Assembly: GCF_016097555.1 (NCBI RefSeq)
Contig: NC_054701.1
Span: 62,957,543-63,021,542, forward strand
DNA length: 64,000 nt
DNA from: Gigantopelta aegis
Lineage: Eukaryota; Mollusca; Gastropoda; Neomphalida; Peltospiridae
Direction: 5' to 3'
The translations under genes were made by a program, and so were the position numbers. Within the stretch, counting starts at the first letter, position 1, and each line of letters opens with the position of its first letter. Shown here in pieces: positions 25,101-38,109 of the stretch. The notes below the pieces were generated by a model. The model was not told the origin of the DNA. It saw only the letters and a program-made list of their open reading frames with translations, and ran no database searches.

Positions 25101-28100
25101 GGTATGTTTTTTTTCTAATATTAAAGATGTTTGAAATGCCAACAAAAATATTAGTAAATATTCGTAATAAATAATAAGATGTGTATTAATTTCTTCGTTT
25201 TTAGCTCTCTTAGAAGAAGTTTTCACTGATAGTTTTACTAGGCCACCATATTTAAAAAGAAATTAGACCTTTTTGATATTTTTAACAACATTGAGAACAG
25301 CATAAGGAAACTTATCAACAACATCACTGCATTTTTTTAATACCTTGGGTTGCTGAAATGTCCATTTTATTATTCTAAAAATACCATCATTTCTTGTTTC
25401 TCTTTATGTTTTCCATCATGTGGAGGGCCACTTAAGAATGGGTATTGCACAATGAAATTGGATTTCCTTTGTAGTACGTTGCTATAGTAGTTAAAAATAT
25501 TGGAGAATTTATGAAGTCATCGAAAAAACTGTAGAACCCATTGATTAATCTGTTATCTACTACTGAAGATTTCTATTAAATGTTACGTTTAATATATGTT
25601 CCTGCCATTTATTAATAATGTTAGCTTATCTTCAAACTTCACAGACTTATTTATACCAAATAATAATGCTAAATGATTTTGATAATACACCAAGTTGTAA
25701 AATGATGGCTTGCTTTTACCTTTTTTAAAATACTACCTGAACTATCTAAATGCATTCCGATATATGTTCTTTTTTTATATATCCTCCATATTTTAATGGA
25801 CTGGTCCAAACCAGTCATTGATTAAAATCTTCTATTGAGTAATTAATATCATATTTCCAGTCATGTGATCATCTCTTCCTGAAAAGACATTTTCCTTGCT
25901 TGTCATGAAAAGCGGAAACATTAAAAAATGTAATTAGTTTCTAATTACATTTCGTGATATTTTACAGGTCAGATTGAACTGTACACTCATATCCCTGTGA
26001 TCCGACAGTTGGTGGACACGCTACAAAACTGGAACTTTCGCATATGTGGCGTGTTTCTCATTGATGCACAGTTCATGATAGAAGCTTCCAAGTTTGTGTC
26101 GGGTGTGTTAGCAGCACTGTCCACCATGGTGAGCCTGGAGATCTCTCATGTGAACGTCCTCACCAAGCTCGATCTGCTCAGTAAAAAAGCCAAGAAACAA
26201 GTCGAAAGGTTTGTAGTTTAATTCTTACAGTTTAGGGCTTCTAGATTATGGTAGCCCCACTCCCATGGATAGTGATATTCAATATTCAATAGTACATTAA
26301 AAAAACAAACTAATAGAAAGTTAAAAAAAACAAATGTTTTGTTTTTGGTCCACATTCACCACAGTAATTTTATTTTATTTTTAGGTACTTGGATCCAGAC
26401 ATGGAAACATTATTACATGAAGAGTTTGATGACAGCAAATTTAGCCACAGATTTAAGAAGTTGAACAAGTCCATGGCAAAACTGGTAAAAAGTTTTGTTA
26501 TTTCTTACTTTGTTAGCCACTTAAATCAATTCTTTAAAAGAAAAAAAACCCAAATGAGGTACTTTATGAAATTTATAGATTCTTAAATATGTTTTTAAAA
26601 AACCCTTCAACCGAGTGCACACCATTAATTGGAATCTAAAAATCTTTTATGAAAAGGGCTTTTCTGCACTAAAAGGACACTCTTTTCTGGATATTGTGTA
26701 TCTCCTTTCCTATCCAAACCAGGCCTCTTGACAGGTATATCAAAAGCTGTGCTATGTGCTTTCAATGGGGAAGTGCATATACAAGATTCCTTGCTTCTAA
26801 TGGAAACATGTAGCTGGTTACCTCTGAAGACTTATGTCAGAAATGTTTATATCTAATTAAGCAATAGCCTTTGTTTAATTATCAGGGGCTCTAATGGTAC
26901 CATTAAATAAAAGAAACCTTAAATTCGTAGAGACCCACACTCCTTCGTTGTTAAATATGTCCAGCATATTTATCAAGCATTATGAGAGTACTGCTAAAGC
27001 AATACATGTCCCCTACCAAACTCAAATGTTTTTTGTATCTCCTAAATTCAAGGGCCATACTTCTGTGAAAAGAGGGTAAATCACCATAAAAGTTCAACTT
27101 AATCAGTAACATTACATGATAAGGAAGGAACGAAATGGTTTATTTAACGACACACTTAACACATTTTATTTACAGTACCCGCTATTGCCACTTCATGAGC
27201 TACTCTTTTTCGATTAGCAGTAAGGGCTCTTTTATATGCACCACCCCATAGACAGGATAGCACATACCACATCCTTTGATGTACCAGTCGTGGTGCACTG
27301 GCTGGAGCGAGAAATAGCCCAATGGGCCCACTGATGGGGATCGATCCCAAACCGATCGCGCATCAAGCGAGTGCTTTACCACTGGGCTACGTCTCGCCCC
27401 ATATTACATGATAAAGGCATATGCAACATTTCCTATCAATATCTTCAGGCATTGCAAAACAAAGTCTGGAAAACAAATTTTATACCTCCTTAGTTCAAGG
27501 GTCATAACTCCGTCAAAAATGGGTAAATTGCCATGAAAGTAAAACTTGATTTGTAACGGTATATGATAAAGCTATACACATAATTTCAGGTCAATATCTC
27601 AAGGCCTGAAAAAAAGTCCGGAAAACAAATATTCATTTCTCCTAAGTTCAAGGACCATAACTCCGTCAATTCTGCATGAATCACCATGAAAGTCAAACTT
27701 GATCTGTAACAGTACATTCATTCATTTCAACTTATTTTCGTGCTTATATCCAATTAAGGTTCAAGCACGCTGTCCTGGGCACACACCTCAGCTATCTGGG
27801 CTGTCTGTCCAGGACAGTAGGTTAATTGTTAGTTGGTTAGTAGTTAGTGAGAGAGAAGAGGGTGTAGTGGCCTTACACCTACCCATTGAGCCCTTAAGAA
27901 CTCGCTCTGGGTTGGAGCCGGTACCGGGCTGCAAACCTGTACCTACCAGCCTGTAGTCCGATGGCTTAGTAACAGTACATGATAAAGCTATACAGAAAAT
28001 TGCAGGTCAATATCTCGAGGCTTTCTAAAAACAAAATCTGGAAAACTATATGTAGGACAGACAGACGAACGGACAGACAGAAGGACTGAGATGAGTACTT

Positions 28101-29689
28101 GTACCTACAATAATGGTATTCAGCTGGTAAGTAGGTTTACCATTACCAATCATACAGGGTACCTTGTACCTGTGTCTTTCACCATATTAATCCATTATTG
28201 ACAGGAAAATCATCTCTCTCAGTTTTTTCAAATTACAGGTTGATGACTATAGTTTAGTTAGGTTTATTCCACTTGACCCAACAGATGAGGAATGCATGAG
28301 TGAAGTTCTAATGCAAATTGACATGGCGATTCAGTATGGAGAAGACGTGGAACCAAAAGAACCCAGGGTAGGTGCTACAAGGGGATTTGTGACACACAAA
28401 AACAGGCACTGGTACTAAACAGGTACAGGACGACAAAATATTGGACGACAGTCAGTGGTCACAAATTGACGTAATGACCGTTCTGATCATGTGTCAAATT
28501 TGACACCAAATATACTGACGTCCAAAAGAAACTATACCAATATTCTTGAGAGACTACTGACAGGGTTCGCACGCATCCTGGAAAATCCTGGAAAGTGCTT
28601 AATTTTTTTTTTTTTACCCTGGAAAGTCCTTAAATGTCCTGAAAAAGTCAGTTTACCTCCTGGAAAGTCCGGGAAATTCGAAATTTTGTTTCTAATTTTG
28701 TTTTAGTGATGTTACAAATACATAAATAAACGCGTTTGACTTAGGTACCTCTCCCCCAAAAGAAAGAAAGAAAACCCCCCCACAAAAACAATACCTAAAC
28801 GCATCGATGATTATAATGAGGTCGACTGCCATTGGTCAGTTGTTGAGCAGGAAATACTGTGTTGGTTTATTTGGTCTATAGATAGGTGTAGTGGTGCTCG
28901 TTAGAGCACGAGTAGATAATCTTAATTGAGATGGCGACACAATTCTTCAAGCATGGAATCCGGATAAAAAATATATACCAGTATGACATTAAAAAAAAGA
29001 AAAAGAAAAACGGGTAGATGTGTAAATCACTTCTGCGAAAATGCCTAACAGAAAGTGTATGTTTTTAGAAAAACAAGCACGCATCTGACGTCATGTAAGT
29101 TGACTACTGGCATGTAAGTAATTTTATGGACCTGTTAAATCCCGACAAATTCGAGTAACTGAATAAATCCATTTAGCTCGTAAACGTTAATATAACAGTG
29201 TATAATTAAGTAGGAATTAACACCTCACAAAGTGAGCTATCACTTTAACAATGGCCCACCGCTTGGGTATGAATCCTGTGCGGCGAGTCGTTACCATGAT
29301 TAATCATTTGACCAGAAAGAAGCCCATATCTTTAAATAAACCCCATCGATGTAACGTGAGATTAAAAATGAGTTTAACACCATAGAGATTTGCAACGGTC
29401 TCCTTTCAACAATCGTAACAGTATATAACATTGTTACACTTGTTTCTTTTGGTGCTGTCGCCCATGTTTATTCGATCTACTTGAGCCAAGCCAAAACAAA
29501 GGAGATGTATATTTCAGAAGGCGCACATGCAACACGCTTTGATTTAGCAGCCGAGCTTTAGCTGCAAGGATTTAATTGACAACTAATTTACACAAGGAGG
29601 CGTGGACAAGACCGGTTTAGATCACACCAATAATTATAAACGTTCTAAGCTGTTTCATACTTACTTGTGTATATATATATATACTAGTA

Positions 29690-29735
<46 letters not shown>

Positions 29736-29767
29736 AATAAAAAAAAATATATATATATATAAATAAA

Positions 29768-29800
<33 letters not shown>

Positions 29801-30875
29801 GTATTCTATTTGAGTATTAGATACATGTTTATATCACTATTTTGTACAATGTACAACAAATGTAGTTAATAAAATATTTTATTTCAACAGTTTTAGTTTA
29901 CAACTTTACCATCCAAAAGTTATATTCAGAGTGGGGTGTGACTACTGTAGACCGTGTGTAACAAGTATTGTATGTTGGAGACATAGCAGCCACTGACTAA
30001 ACAATCTGCTAGGGTGTCGTTAAACAAAAACTTCTTTCCAAGTCATATATTCAGACCCCTGGAAAAAGGTAAAATAGTCCTGGAAAATGAACGAAAATAG
30101 CCCTTAAAAGTCCTGAAAAATGAAACTATTTGAAGTGTATGAACCCTGACTGAAGAAAAAACTAAAATATGATGATCTTTAAAACGTATATATACATGAG
30201 AGTGGTGTTTTGGCATGTTGGGAACAAAATTTTATTCCATAAAAGCAGAAAGATATTTAACAACCCTTTTATTTTCATTATCCAAATTATAATTGAATTT
30301 AAATCATAGTTCTTGGTATAGTTTTTTTTGGAGGTCAGTATATATAAGAGTAATATGTCATAATGATAATACAGTTATCAGATTTTTATCCTAGGGGTTT
30401 TCATGAATTATGTGTAATAAGCAAAAAATAGCTGGATATAATTTTGATTTGACTCTATAGTCCGTCCCATCATTCTATAAAAATGTATTTTGTAAATAAT
30501 TTCAGTTCATTCATTCATCTTTCTCATCTATCACCCTCTGCCTATCATTCTCATTATCTTAATATAAAAAACTTTCCAAGTTTGTTTTTGATGTAAGAAG
30601 AAAAGTAAAAGTTTTTCAGAAATTAAAAAAAATTACTAATTTTGTGTGCAATTTACAAATCAATCGGCTCAGAAATAAATAACTTGTAGTGAATTTCATA
30701 GTACACAAAAAAGTGTTTCCTGTAGGATGGACTATAGTATAAAGTGGCAAGGTTTTATTATATTACCTTAGGATTTAACTAGAAAATATAAATTTAGTAA
30801 TTTCCTACATAAATATTGCAGGATGAAGCAGATCCCGATAGAGCTGGGGAAGAGGACAGTGGATTTGATGGATGA
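22136..30875 (+). CDS. GPN3: GPN-loop GTPase 3
   Basis: Complete gene, 281 aa (human 284). Exons: 22136-22180, 22693-22801, 24341-24428, 24936-25015, 25968-26208, 26385-26484, 28239-28367, 30822-30875; all borders are GT-AG and phases join. GPN GTPases act as dimers in assembly and nuclear import of RNA polymerase II. Visible motifs: P-loop GPAGSGKST (residues 9-17), NLDPAAEHF switch region, the defining G-P-N triad at 71-73 ([13 protein letters not shown]), G3-like [11 protein letters not shown] (105-115), and the base-recognition motif TKLD (173-176). The tail is acidic and short ([14 protein letters not shown]). The start fits the human MPRYAQLVMG with one residue fewer. Introns carry SINEs and nested transposons, and intron 7 (2.45 kb) holds the largest. 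Confidence 0.97.
22285..22450 (-). mobile_element. SINE B 3' part in GPN3 intron 1
   Basis: TTGTTTTGTTTAACGACACC, a small local duplication (ACTACAGTGACTACTGCACT), then GAGCACATTGATTAATCATC and GGATGTCAGACATTTAG. The head is missing. Confidence 0.75.
23840..24180. repeat. CT/GT low-complexity stretch in GPN3 intron 2
   Basis: TCTGTCTCTCTCTCTCTC and TGTGTGTCTCTGTCTC at 24065-24130, preceded by repeated GTGGACGAATTGTCC-like motifs (23930-23990). The rest of intron 2 has nothing recognised. Confidence 0.7.
26735..26915 (+). mobile_element. Decayed SINE B 3' half in GPN3 intron 6
   Basis: GGTATATCAAAAGCTGTGCT, GTGCATATACAAGATTCC, CTTCTAATGGAAACATGTAG and a tail near GGTACCATTAAATAAAAG follow the SINE B order with many changes, so this is an old copy. 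Confidence 0.7.
27121..27400 (-). mobile_element. SINE A copy
   Basis: The - strand reads GGGGCGAGACGTAGCCCAGT, box B GGGATCGATCCCC, CCATTGGGCTATTTCTCGCT, then the A-type end and tail (GTTAAATAAACCATTTCG). The CCATATAACC block is partly deleted. In GPN3 intron 6. Confidence 0.88.
27719..27970 (-). mobile_element. SINE E copy
   Basis: Close copy of 2580-2825, and more complete at the head: on the - strand GCCATCGGACTACAGGCTGG followed by AGGTTTGCAGCCCGGTACC. It lies in GPN3 intron 6. The flanking intron has repeated AAGTTCAAGG(A/G)CCATAACTCCGTC stretches (27485, 27645), an older local duplication. Confidence 0.78.
28561..30152. mobile_element. Nested element with CAGGGTTC ends
   Basis: CAGGGTTCGCACGCATCCTG at 28561 is matched on the opposite strand by CAGGGTTCATACACTTCAAA at 30152. 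Both ends carry repeated TCCTGGAAA(A/G)TCC-like motifs just inside. CAGGG ends suggest hAT, but the flanks (ACTACTGA against ACTGAAGA) do not give a clean 8-bp duplication. The interior includes a TA/TG microsatellite (29668-29805) and a SINE-like tail GGTGTCGTTAAACAAAAAC (30013-30043). Confidence 0.55.
29668..29805. repeat. TA/TG microsatellite
   Basis: Alternating (TA)n and (TG)n runs with an AAAAAATAATAAAAAAAA interruption. Confidence 0.95.
30456..30738. mobile_element. M2 TIR element in GPN3 intron 7
   Basis: The left end TATAGTCCGTCCCATCATTC is mirrored by AGGATGGACTATA on the right. Interior landmarks (TTTGTAAATAATTTCAGTT, AAGAAGAAAAGTAAAAG, AAATAACTTGTAGTGAATT) recur in the other M2 copies at 49351, 53397, 55868 and 60611. 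It ends 83 bases before GPN3 exon 8. Confidence 0.85.
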
Positions 30876-31475
30876 CACAGACTCCTGTAAATTGTACCAG
30901 ACCAGTCCCACAATGCACTGCACAAGACGTGTTGGTGAACATCAGAGACTATATGTTCCGTGTTAAGAATGTGCCAGACAGATGAACATTAGGACTCGGA
31001 CCTAGTTACTGAACAGAAACTGAGCAAGTTAAAATGTCAAAAACAGAAACTGATGCAGGATTAGTTGCTGTAAATACATCTCGAATAATGTGAGAGAAAA
31101 AAAAAAAGAGGAATGTTTACAAGTACCGATGTGGAATATTAAATTTCCAGTATTAAACATTTTAACATCTTTCTACTGTTTACATTGCTCAAGTGTTCTT
31201 TCAATTATCTGTTGATTTCAAAGATACCTTCTGGCTGAGCCAATCATACAAGTCTGCTGTTGTCTACAGTCTACCAACCGAGTTGGCCACATCATGAACT
31301 GAATGTTTCTTCCAACTGTTTAGTTGATAGTGCAAGCACTTCCTACAATTCAATTAGAATCTTGACTGCTATAGACCGCAAACAAATTGGATATACAGAT
31401 ATTGATATTCAAAACAAGAAAATGTATTGAATATGTAATTTGAGTTGTCAAAAAGGCTCCGTTAAATTTTTAAAA
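30876..31475 (+). other. GPN3 3' UTR and downstream flank
   Basis: Follows the GPN3 stop codon. I see no unambiguous AATAAA close by, so the transcript end is not placed. No other gene or repeat is visible here. Confidence 0.5.
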
Positions 31476-32160
31476 AAGTTTGTTTTGTTTATCAACACCA
31501 CTAGAGCACATTGATTTATTAATCATAAGCTATTGGATGTCACACATTTGGTAATTATGACATATAGTCTTAGAATGAAACCCGCCACATTTTTCATTAG
31601 TAGCCAGGGATATTTTATATGCATTATCCCACAGACAGGATAGCACATACCACATCGTTTGATATACCAATTGCAGTGCACTGGCTGGAAAGTAAAGTTT
31701 GTTTTATTTAACGATGCCACTAGAGCACATTGATTTTTTTATCTTATCATCGGCTATTGGACGTCAAACATATGGTCATTCTGACATTTTTTTTTTATAG
31801 AAGAAACCCGCTATCGCCACATAGACTTCTCTTTTTACAACAGGCAGCAAGGGATCTTTTATTTGTACTTCCCACAGGCAGGATAGCACAAACCATGGCC
31901 TTTGTTGAACCAGTTATGGATCACTGGTCGGTGCAAGCGGTTTACACCTACCCATTGAGCCTTGCGGAGCACTCGCTCAGGGTTTGGAGTCTGTATCTGG
32001 ATTAAAAATCCCATGCCTCGACTGGGATCCGAACCCAGTACCTACAAGCCTGTAGACCGATGGCCTAACCACAACGCCACCGAAGCCGGTTGCACTGGCT
32101 AGAATGAGATATAGCCCAATGGGCCCACAGACAGGGATCGATTGTAGAGAGACTGCACAT
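31476..32160 (-). mobile_element. SINE D inserted next to or into a SINE B
   Basis: 31476-31690 is a - strand B-type copy that stops at TGCACTGGCTGGAA; 32091-32160 resumes with TTGCACTGGCTAGAATGAGA and the head. Between them (31694-32090) lies SINE D. Its - strand tRNA-like head has ACCGGCTTCGGTGGCGTTGT (A box) and GGGTTCGGATCCCAGTCG (B box), then CTCAATGGGTAGGTGTAAAC. The order shows D landed in B. Confidence 0.78.
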
Positions 32161-33545
32161 TAGGCAATCTCCAAGGCTTTGTTAGACGGAAACATCTTAC
32201 AATGACTGTAAACCCAGGATGGTCCATTTAATTGTTCTTATGCAGTCAAATAAAATATTCCAATAGGAAATCACACTAAAACATTTCTGGTCTTTGACCA
32301 ATAAAACTAAACACACTTGCTGAAAGCGTAAAAAATGTCATAATAATTTATTGGAGGGATAACATCAAGTACACTGTAAATAATATAAAATAAAAACAAA
32401 TTCCACATCAACAATATAAATGTTTTTATCACAGACAATTAGATGGTACAAATCTAATACATTTAAATGTTATTTATTTTAAAAAGCTTGGAAATAAAAA
32501 ATTTCAAAAATCAACACTCGGGCTCCCACTATTAATGTTTTCAAAACCACAATCAGATTCAGCCAGCTGAAAACATAACATCTTGGCCAATAAAAATAAA
32601 TAAATAATTTATACATTGTATATTTCTCTCTTACTTAACTATTGGGACACGAACCCTGACATTTTTGGTTTAATTTAGGGAAAATAAAAATGGAATTTTT
32701 TTTTTTAAATGAAAGGGTTTTGGGGCACTTCCTGTTTGGGAATGAGTTGCACACTTAGAGTACCCCACCAAACATCCATGCCTGAAGAACATAGCACTAC
32801 TGGAAACATCTCAGAAACTTAAAGATTGCTTTTCCTGTTGGATCCAAAAGCTAGTGTAATAAGTACATTCACGTTATGATATACTAGTATATTAAAATAA
32901 TTGTGCTCCATACATGGTCACATACATCCATTTTCTTACAGAGATTACTTGGTAGCTGGTTACTGTCACATACTGGTTTTATCCATGAAAAACATGATGA
33001 CTGTTCTGAAGCTTTGCTGAACTGACATTTGCATTTTTATTATATAAAAAAAAAAAATTTAAACATTAAAAAACCCCACCTAATAACTTTTTTTTTTTTT
33101 TAAAGGTGACTGCTTATTTGACAACTCTACAATTCAACAAAAATAAAAGAGAACTATAATTTATTCCTATTTTTCATCTGCCAGACCACTTTTAAAAACA
33201 AATTTGCTGTGACCAAACTATAAAATTACTATTCATTTTAATTTGTTTTCCGCAGATTTCTTTTCTTTCTTTTATCAATGAAATGTTTTAAAATATATCT
33301 TTAATAAATATATATAATAATAAATAACATACTGACTGAGACACTACTAAAATAAACAAAATTTAGCATCACTGTACAATACACAACATAAGAAAAATGT
33401 CAGCTAGCAACCAAAGTTTGTTTTTTGAAGTATGTATAACACCATCCAAAAAATACCATAATTTTACAGCAGCTCCAAGAACTTCTAAGTCTTGGTTTTT
33501 AAATTTACACTTAAGATTGAGATTCCACCGCTTGCACACTTATAG
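32161..33545. other. Intergenic, nothing recognised
   Basis: AT-rich sequence with A and T homopolymers (for example 33040-33105). No coding stretch with splice support and no repeat family seen. Confidence 0.6.
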
Positions 33546-33547
33546 TA

Positions 33548-33835
33548 AAAGTAACAGTTTGTTTTCTTTAACATAGCCACTTCAGCAAAGATTTATTCAT
33601 CACTGGTTACTGGATGACAAACATTTGGTAATTCTGACACATAATCTTCAGAGGAAAACTACTGCTTTTTTCCATTAGTAGCGAGATATCGTTTTCATGC
33701 ACTTTACCCAGACATGACAGTACATGCTTTAACCTCAGATATACCAGTTGTAGGGAATACAAAAACAAATCCGAGAATGGATCCACCAAAGGAGTTTGAT
33801 CCTACGTCTGAAGCGCCTCGGGTGATCACTGTATC
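33548..33835 (-). mobile_element. Decayed SINE with second head type
   Basis: AGTTTGTTTTCTTTAACATA, TTGGTAATTCTGACACATAA and CCATTAGTAGCGAGATATC follow the B-type order in reverse. GAATGGATCCACCAAAGGAG corresponds to the head seen at 3866 and 10740. Strongly mutated. Confidence 0.6.
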
Positions 33836-36800
33836 AAATGAGCTAGATCATGCTCTAAAAATTTATAGACAAACGCATAGGAAATTGGAACATGTAAGGA
33901 CACACAAATTACAGTGTTCACTGTGGTCCTAGATATAAATGTTCATGAAAACTAATGCATTTTAAATACATTGAGGTATTTTACTACTGTAAAACAGAGA
34001 TATCTGTACAGAGGCAGTGGAATCGCAGCCTTACTATGTCTACATCATCCATACACTCGGGCAATCGACGAATCCTTTTAGCTGGTCATCTATGTGTGAG
34101 CAACCTTATTGTTGGTTAGGGCATTGTACGTGTTATTTTGTTTTTGGCAATATGATACCAAGATAGTTAATTCAAAGCTTTAAGAAGTCAACAATACGTT
34201 AATAAAATAACATTTAAAAAAACATTAACTTAAAATTGAGTGTTTTGTTGTGTCCACAATAACTTGATTCAAACATTTATATATTCCACTGATTAGTATA
34301 CTAAAACTAATAAAGAGCTGACCCTGGTCCGATAGCTAAAGCCTATCACACACTGAGCTATAAGCTGAGCAACATATTACTTGAAACCTTTCTCTTATCT
34401 GTTAGCTTATAGAAATTTCACCACACACACAAAATTAACTAAGTGTTTACGACTGTTACAATGTCATTACTCTGGCACAATTTTTAAAATAGTGTGATCT
34501 TAATTCACAAGGCCAAAGAGATCAGACGTGATACTTTTCTTTTGACCTTACGAGGCAAAAAACTGCACATGAAAGCTATCAGCTGAACATAAAAGTCTCT
34601 AGAGACGTTTTACTTAGCTGATTGCTCACATGTATAGCAGGCATAACAGGTTTTATAAGCCCACTCTGAAGACAATTACAGAAGCTTATCTAGTCCTAAG
34701 ATCTTGCCAACAAATACACACGTACTGTGATGATTACCAGATTAGACATAGTTGCAGTAGATATCTTAAGTGTCAAATATGTTTTAATACACTCATGGGC
34801 ATTCAAGCATGAACCTATGGTCAGACAAGGGCTCAAATAGGATTGTTCTAGGAGGGAGGTGCAGCTTTACAGTATTTCAAATATCAACATTCTTTTTGAC
34901 ACACCTAGCCGATCAAGCTACAACATCTACCCCACTAAAAACAATTCATTATATTAATCTGTAAAAAAAGGTCCTTTGTTGGTGCGCACAGCCAGCTGCC
35001 ACTGTTTTGATATGAACATACTGGGTTAACATCCTAAGAAGTATGGCTTTTAAAAGCAGGTTACCTTTACATAGAGGTAAATAAACACAAATGCGAGCAT
35101 AAAGTTTAAAATTAAAGTGTCATTACCTTCAGATTGAATTATTATTCCACGACTTTACATATGAAAGCTATAATAGACTTGGTGCCATTGGTGGTGTATT
35201 GTATAAAAAAAACCCAACATATTTATGTTATTTTCTGAAAATGTTAGTACAGTCAGTATGTAAAAATAAATATTATTTTCATATGTGCACAAAAATGTTT
35301 AATAAAGATATTTTTTGCAAGATTAATAATGGTGAAGCTTGGTTGCTTCATAAAACATTATGGTACATTAAAAACATCCTGTGCAACCATAAGACATGTA
35401 ATTAACATCTATGTAAATTCGGAAGTATATATTAAAAAGGTGATAATATTTTGTAACATCATTAACAGGTAACAAAATGAATGAATGAGTAAACAATAAA
35501 AACATTATTTACAAGTCAACAATACATGATAGGAAATGCATTATTTTACACAAAACTGTATCCACATCTCAAAGAAGTTTATGCCGAGCAAAGGTACTGA
35601 ATTACATTTTGAAATTTTTGTTACATGTTTACCAAATGTTTCTAATTTATAGGTACGTGTTCCACTATGTGCAAAATGTCCTCCTTTTTCTTCTTAAAAT
35701 ATTGGACAAAGACCAGAAATCATAATCCCACCCCTTCTTGGACCATACGTGTCTGTGTGCTATTATACACATCATCCATAAAAGTCATTACCAGTAAGAT
35801 AAATTCTGTACATGTAATAACCTTTAAATGGGGATCCTTTCAAGCAAACTGCTTATAGTAAAACCTGTATTTAACGGTCATCCGAAGGCATATCAATAAG
35901 TGTCCTGTGGAACAGGTGGCTGCTTAATACAGGTTACTCTAGGAGAAGATTAAGATTGATTCATACATAGATGACAGCCTTAACGGACAACACCATATAA
36001 TATTATATAGTGCTCCCACTCACTATCTATCGGAGCCATTCTCTCAAATAAGTATCTGCTCAACTTTTGTTTAATGCATGTTTAAAATGTGGCTTTCATT
36101 CTTGAGTAGAACAAAAAATATCAGAATTGTCAAACTAAGTTCCTAATGTATAAGATCTATGATTCTATTTAGCACAAAACAACAAATACTGGAAGTATGT
36201 GAAAAGAAATTTGATTCTTTTCATGTGAGGTAGATTCCATGGAAAATATCAATGAAATTTAAATTCAAAATACAAAGAATGTAATACTAAGCTATCAAAT
36301 ACTATTATCTCTAACAGTATTACAGTGACACTAGTAAATTTATAAGGACTGAGGTAGGGAGAGGGAAGAATTAACTATGTATGTCTGGCACCGACATTTT
36401 ATTAACACAGGCAAAAACGAAAATAGAAAGGTATGTTTTTAATGAACTTTCAGCACTTTATTCATGTGTGACTATTTACAAGATGAGAGAAAAAAACTGC
36501 TTTCACCATATGGTTACTTTTATCTTTTATTACCAATTAAATGCATGAGGTTATTAATAATCCACCAGTCATGACGCACTAGTTGGAATGGGACAAATGC
36601 TAGCATGGCTGTCCACCTCAGGAGAACCTTTCAAAAGATTTTTAAAAAACCCCGAGCAGAGTCCCTATCTCAGCGTAATTTTATTTTTTCACTTCTATTA
36701 CTTTAATAACATTAAAATAAATAATAATCATTTGTTTACATTGTACGCTATATATGTTGTGAATCCAGAGCTGATTAAGATATTGCTGGACTATTTGAAA

Positions 36801-36890
36801 ACCGACAACTTTAGAAATAAAGTAGTCTTTATTATTGGCACCCAAACCACTGACCTATATGTACAAATATAATCTGATAAATCTGGCAGC
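33836..36890. other. Intergenic stretch with one pogo-like remnant
   Basis: No gene found. At 35856-35945 a short piece has AAAACCTGTATTTAACGGTC mirrored loosely by GGCTGCTTAATACAGGTTAC, like the pogo-type element at 42937. A SINE scrap (CCACCAGTCATGACGCACTA) lies at 36562-36600. Confidence 0.5.
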
Positions 36891-36896
36891 TAAATA

Positions 36897-37075
36897 TTTA
36901 AAAAAATCTGTGGCTATACACAGCCTAAAATAATTAGGGTGGGGGGGGGAGAGTTTAAAAATCTGTGGCTATACACAGCCTAAAATAATTAGGGTGGGGG
37001 GGGGGCAGAGTTTAAAAATCTGTGGCTATACACAGCCTAAAATAATTAGGGTAGGGGGGGGGAGAGAGTTTAAAA
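36897..37075. repeat. Tandem triplication of a 60-bp unit
   Basis: Three near-identical units of TTTAAAAATCTGTGGCTATA, CACAGCCTAAAATAATTAGG and a G-run. The inner CTGTGGCTATACACAGCC part forms a small hairpin. The G-runs differ in length between units. Confidence 0.93.
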
Positions 37076-37659
37076 ATAAAAACTGGGGAACAGCCATGTA
37101 CAGGGTCTTTTTTCTAACTAGATAAAAAGAGCACTTAAAAGCTATAAGCAAAAACACATAAATATATTAATTCCTACTTATGCGTTATGAATATTTAAAA
37201 CAAATTGGTGTTTTTTTCCAAATAAAATGTTTGAAGAAAGTACCCCAACATGTACTAGAGGAAAAACAAAATACATTAAAAATAGTTAAATCAAAAATTA
37301 GTAAATGCAAAGTAAAGTTCGAGTAACATGTACACATGCAAGGCGCACTCCCACCTTGTGTAAACTAGAAACCAGTGTATTGTACATGAGCCCGTCTTAT
37401 TAATCTTCACCTCACTGTGTTTCCGCTTGACCACCATCTATCCCCAATTTACCAGCTTTACATAAACCGATTACTAAAGCTTTGGGGGTCACTGTGAGTT
37501 TAAACAGATGAACTTTCAGTTTGGCTGAAGTCAACTAAACCTGAACACAGGGATGTGATTTTTCTACTTTTACCCAGTATTGAATCTTTAAGTTATTAGC
37601 TTTTTTAGATCATATCTCAGCTTTTATTTTTAAATGTGAACACTTTCTTTCATTCAACT

Positions 37660-37860
37660 TACTTTCATACCTTTATTCAATTAATGCTCAAGCATGCTGT
37701 CCTGGGCACACAAATAATTAGATTGCTGGGTTTTCTGTCCAACTGAGAAGTTGATGTAGTGGCCTTACACAACCCCACCAAGTCTCTAAAACTCTCTGGA
37801 TAGGAGCTGGTACCGGGATCAAAATCCAGTATCTTCTAATCTTACCCCCGATGGCTTCTT
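37660..37860 (-). mobile_element. Old SINE E copy
   Basis: GCTCAAGCATGCTGTCCTGG, GGCCTTACACAACCCCACCA and GGAGCTGGTACCGGGATC match SINE E with many changes. Confidence 0.65.
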
Positions 37861-38109
37861 TGTATGTAATGAAGATAAACAGGTATTTAATGAAAATAAA
37901 CTGTGAGTTAATAAGACTGGTTAATGTCTTGCATATTTCTTCAGTGACATCTCTCTGGAAACTAATGCTACATTCCTCATTTTGAAACTTGACACCTTAA
38001 GTCAAGGTTACTGTAAACAAAATCTGTACATTGAACATCTCTTGGATGTCTTCGACAATACACTCATTTCTTCATTCATGTCCTTGCAAGAACTGCTGTA
38101 GCTTTTATT

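Larger units (their letters stand above)
28515..30338. mobile_element. TA-flanked TIR element in GPN3 intron 7, 1.8 kb
   Basis: CTGACGTCCAAAAGAAACTA at the left is mirrored on the right by TAGTTTTTTTTGGAGGTCAG, with TA on both sides and the match continuing into ACTATACCAA. Ends with this CTGAC...CAAAAGAAA...TATACCAA pattern recur at 61305-63515, so they are one family; TA duplication points to Tc1/mariner. The interior holds a second nested repeat and microsatellites, and no transposase is seen. Confidence 0.72.

Noticed and set aside
36588-36872. 94-aa open frame
   Set aside because: No family resemblance, overlaps a SINE scrap at its start, low-complexity residues.
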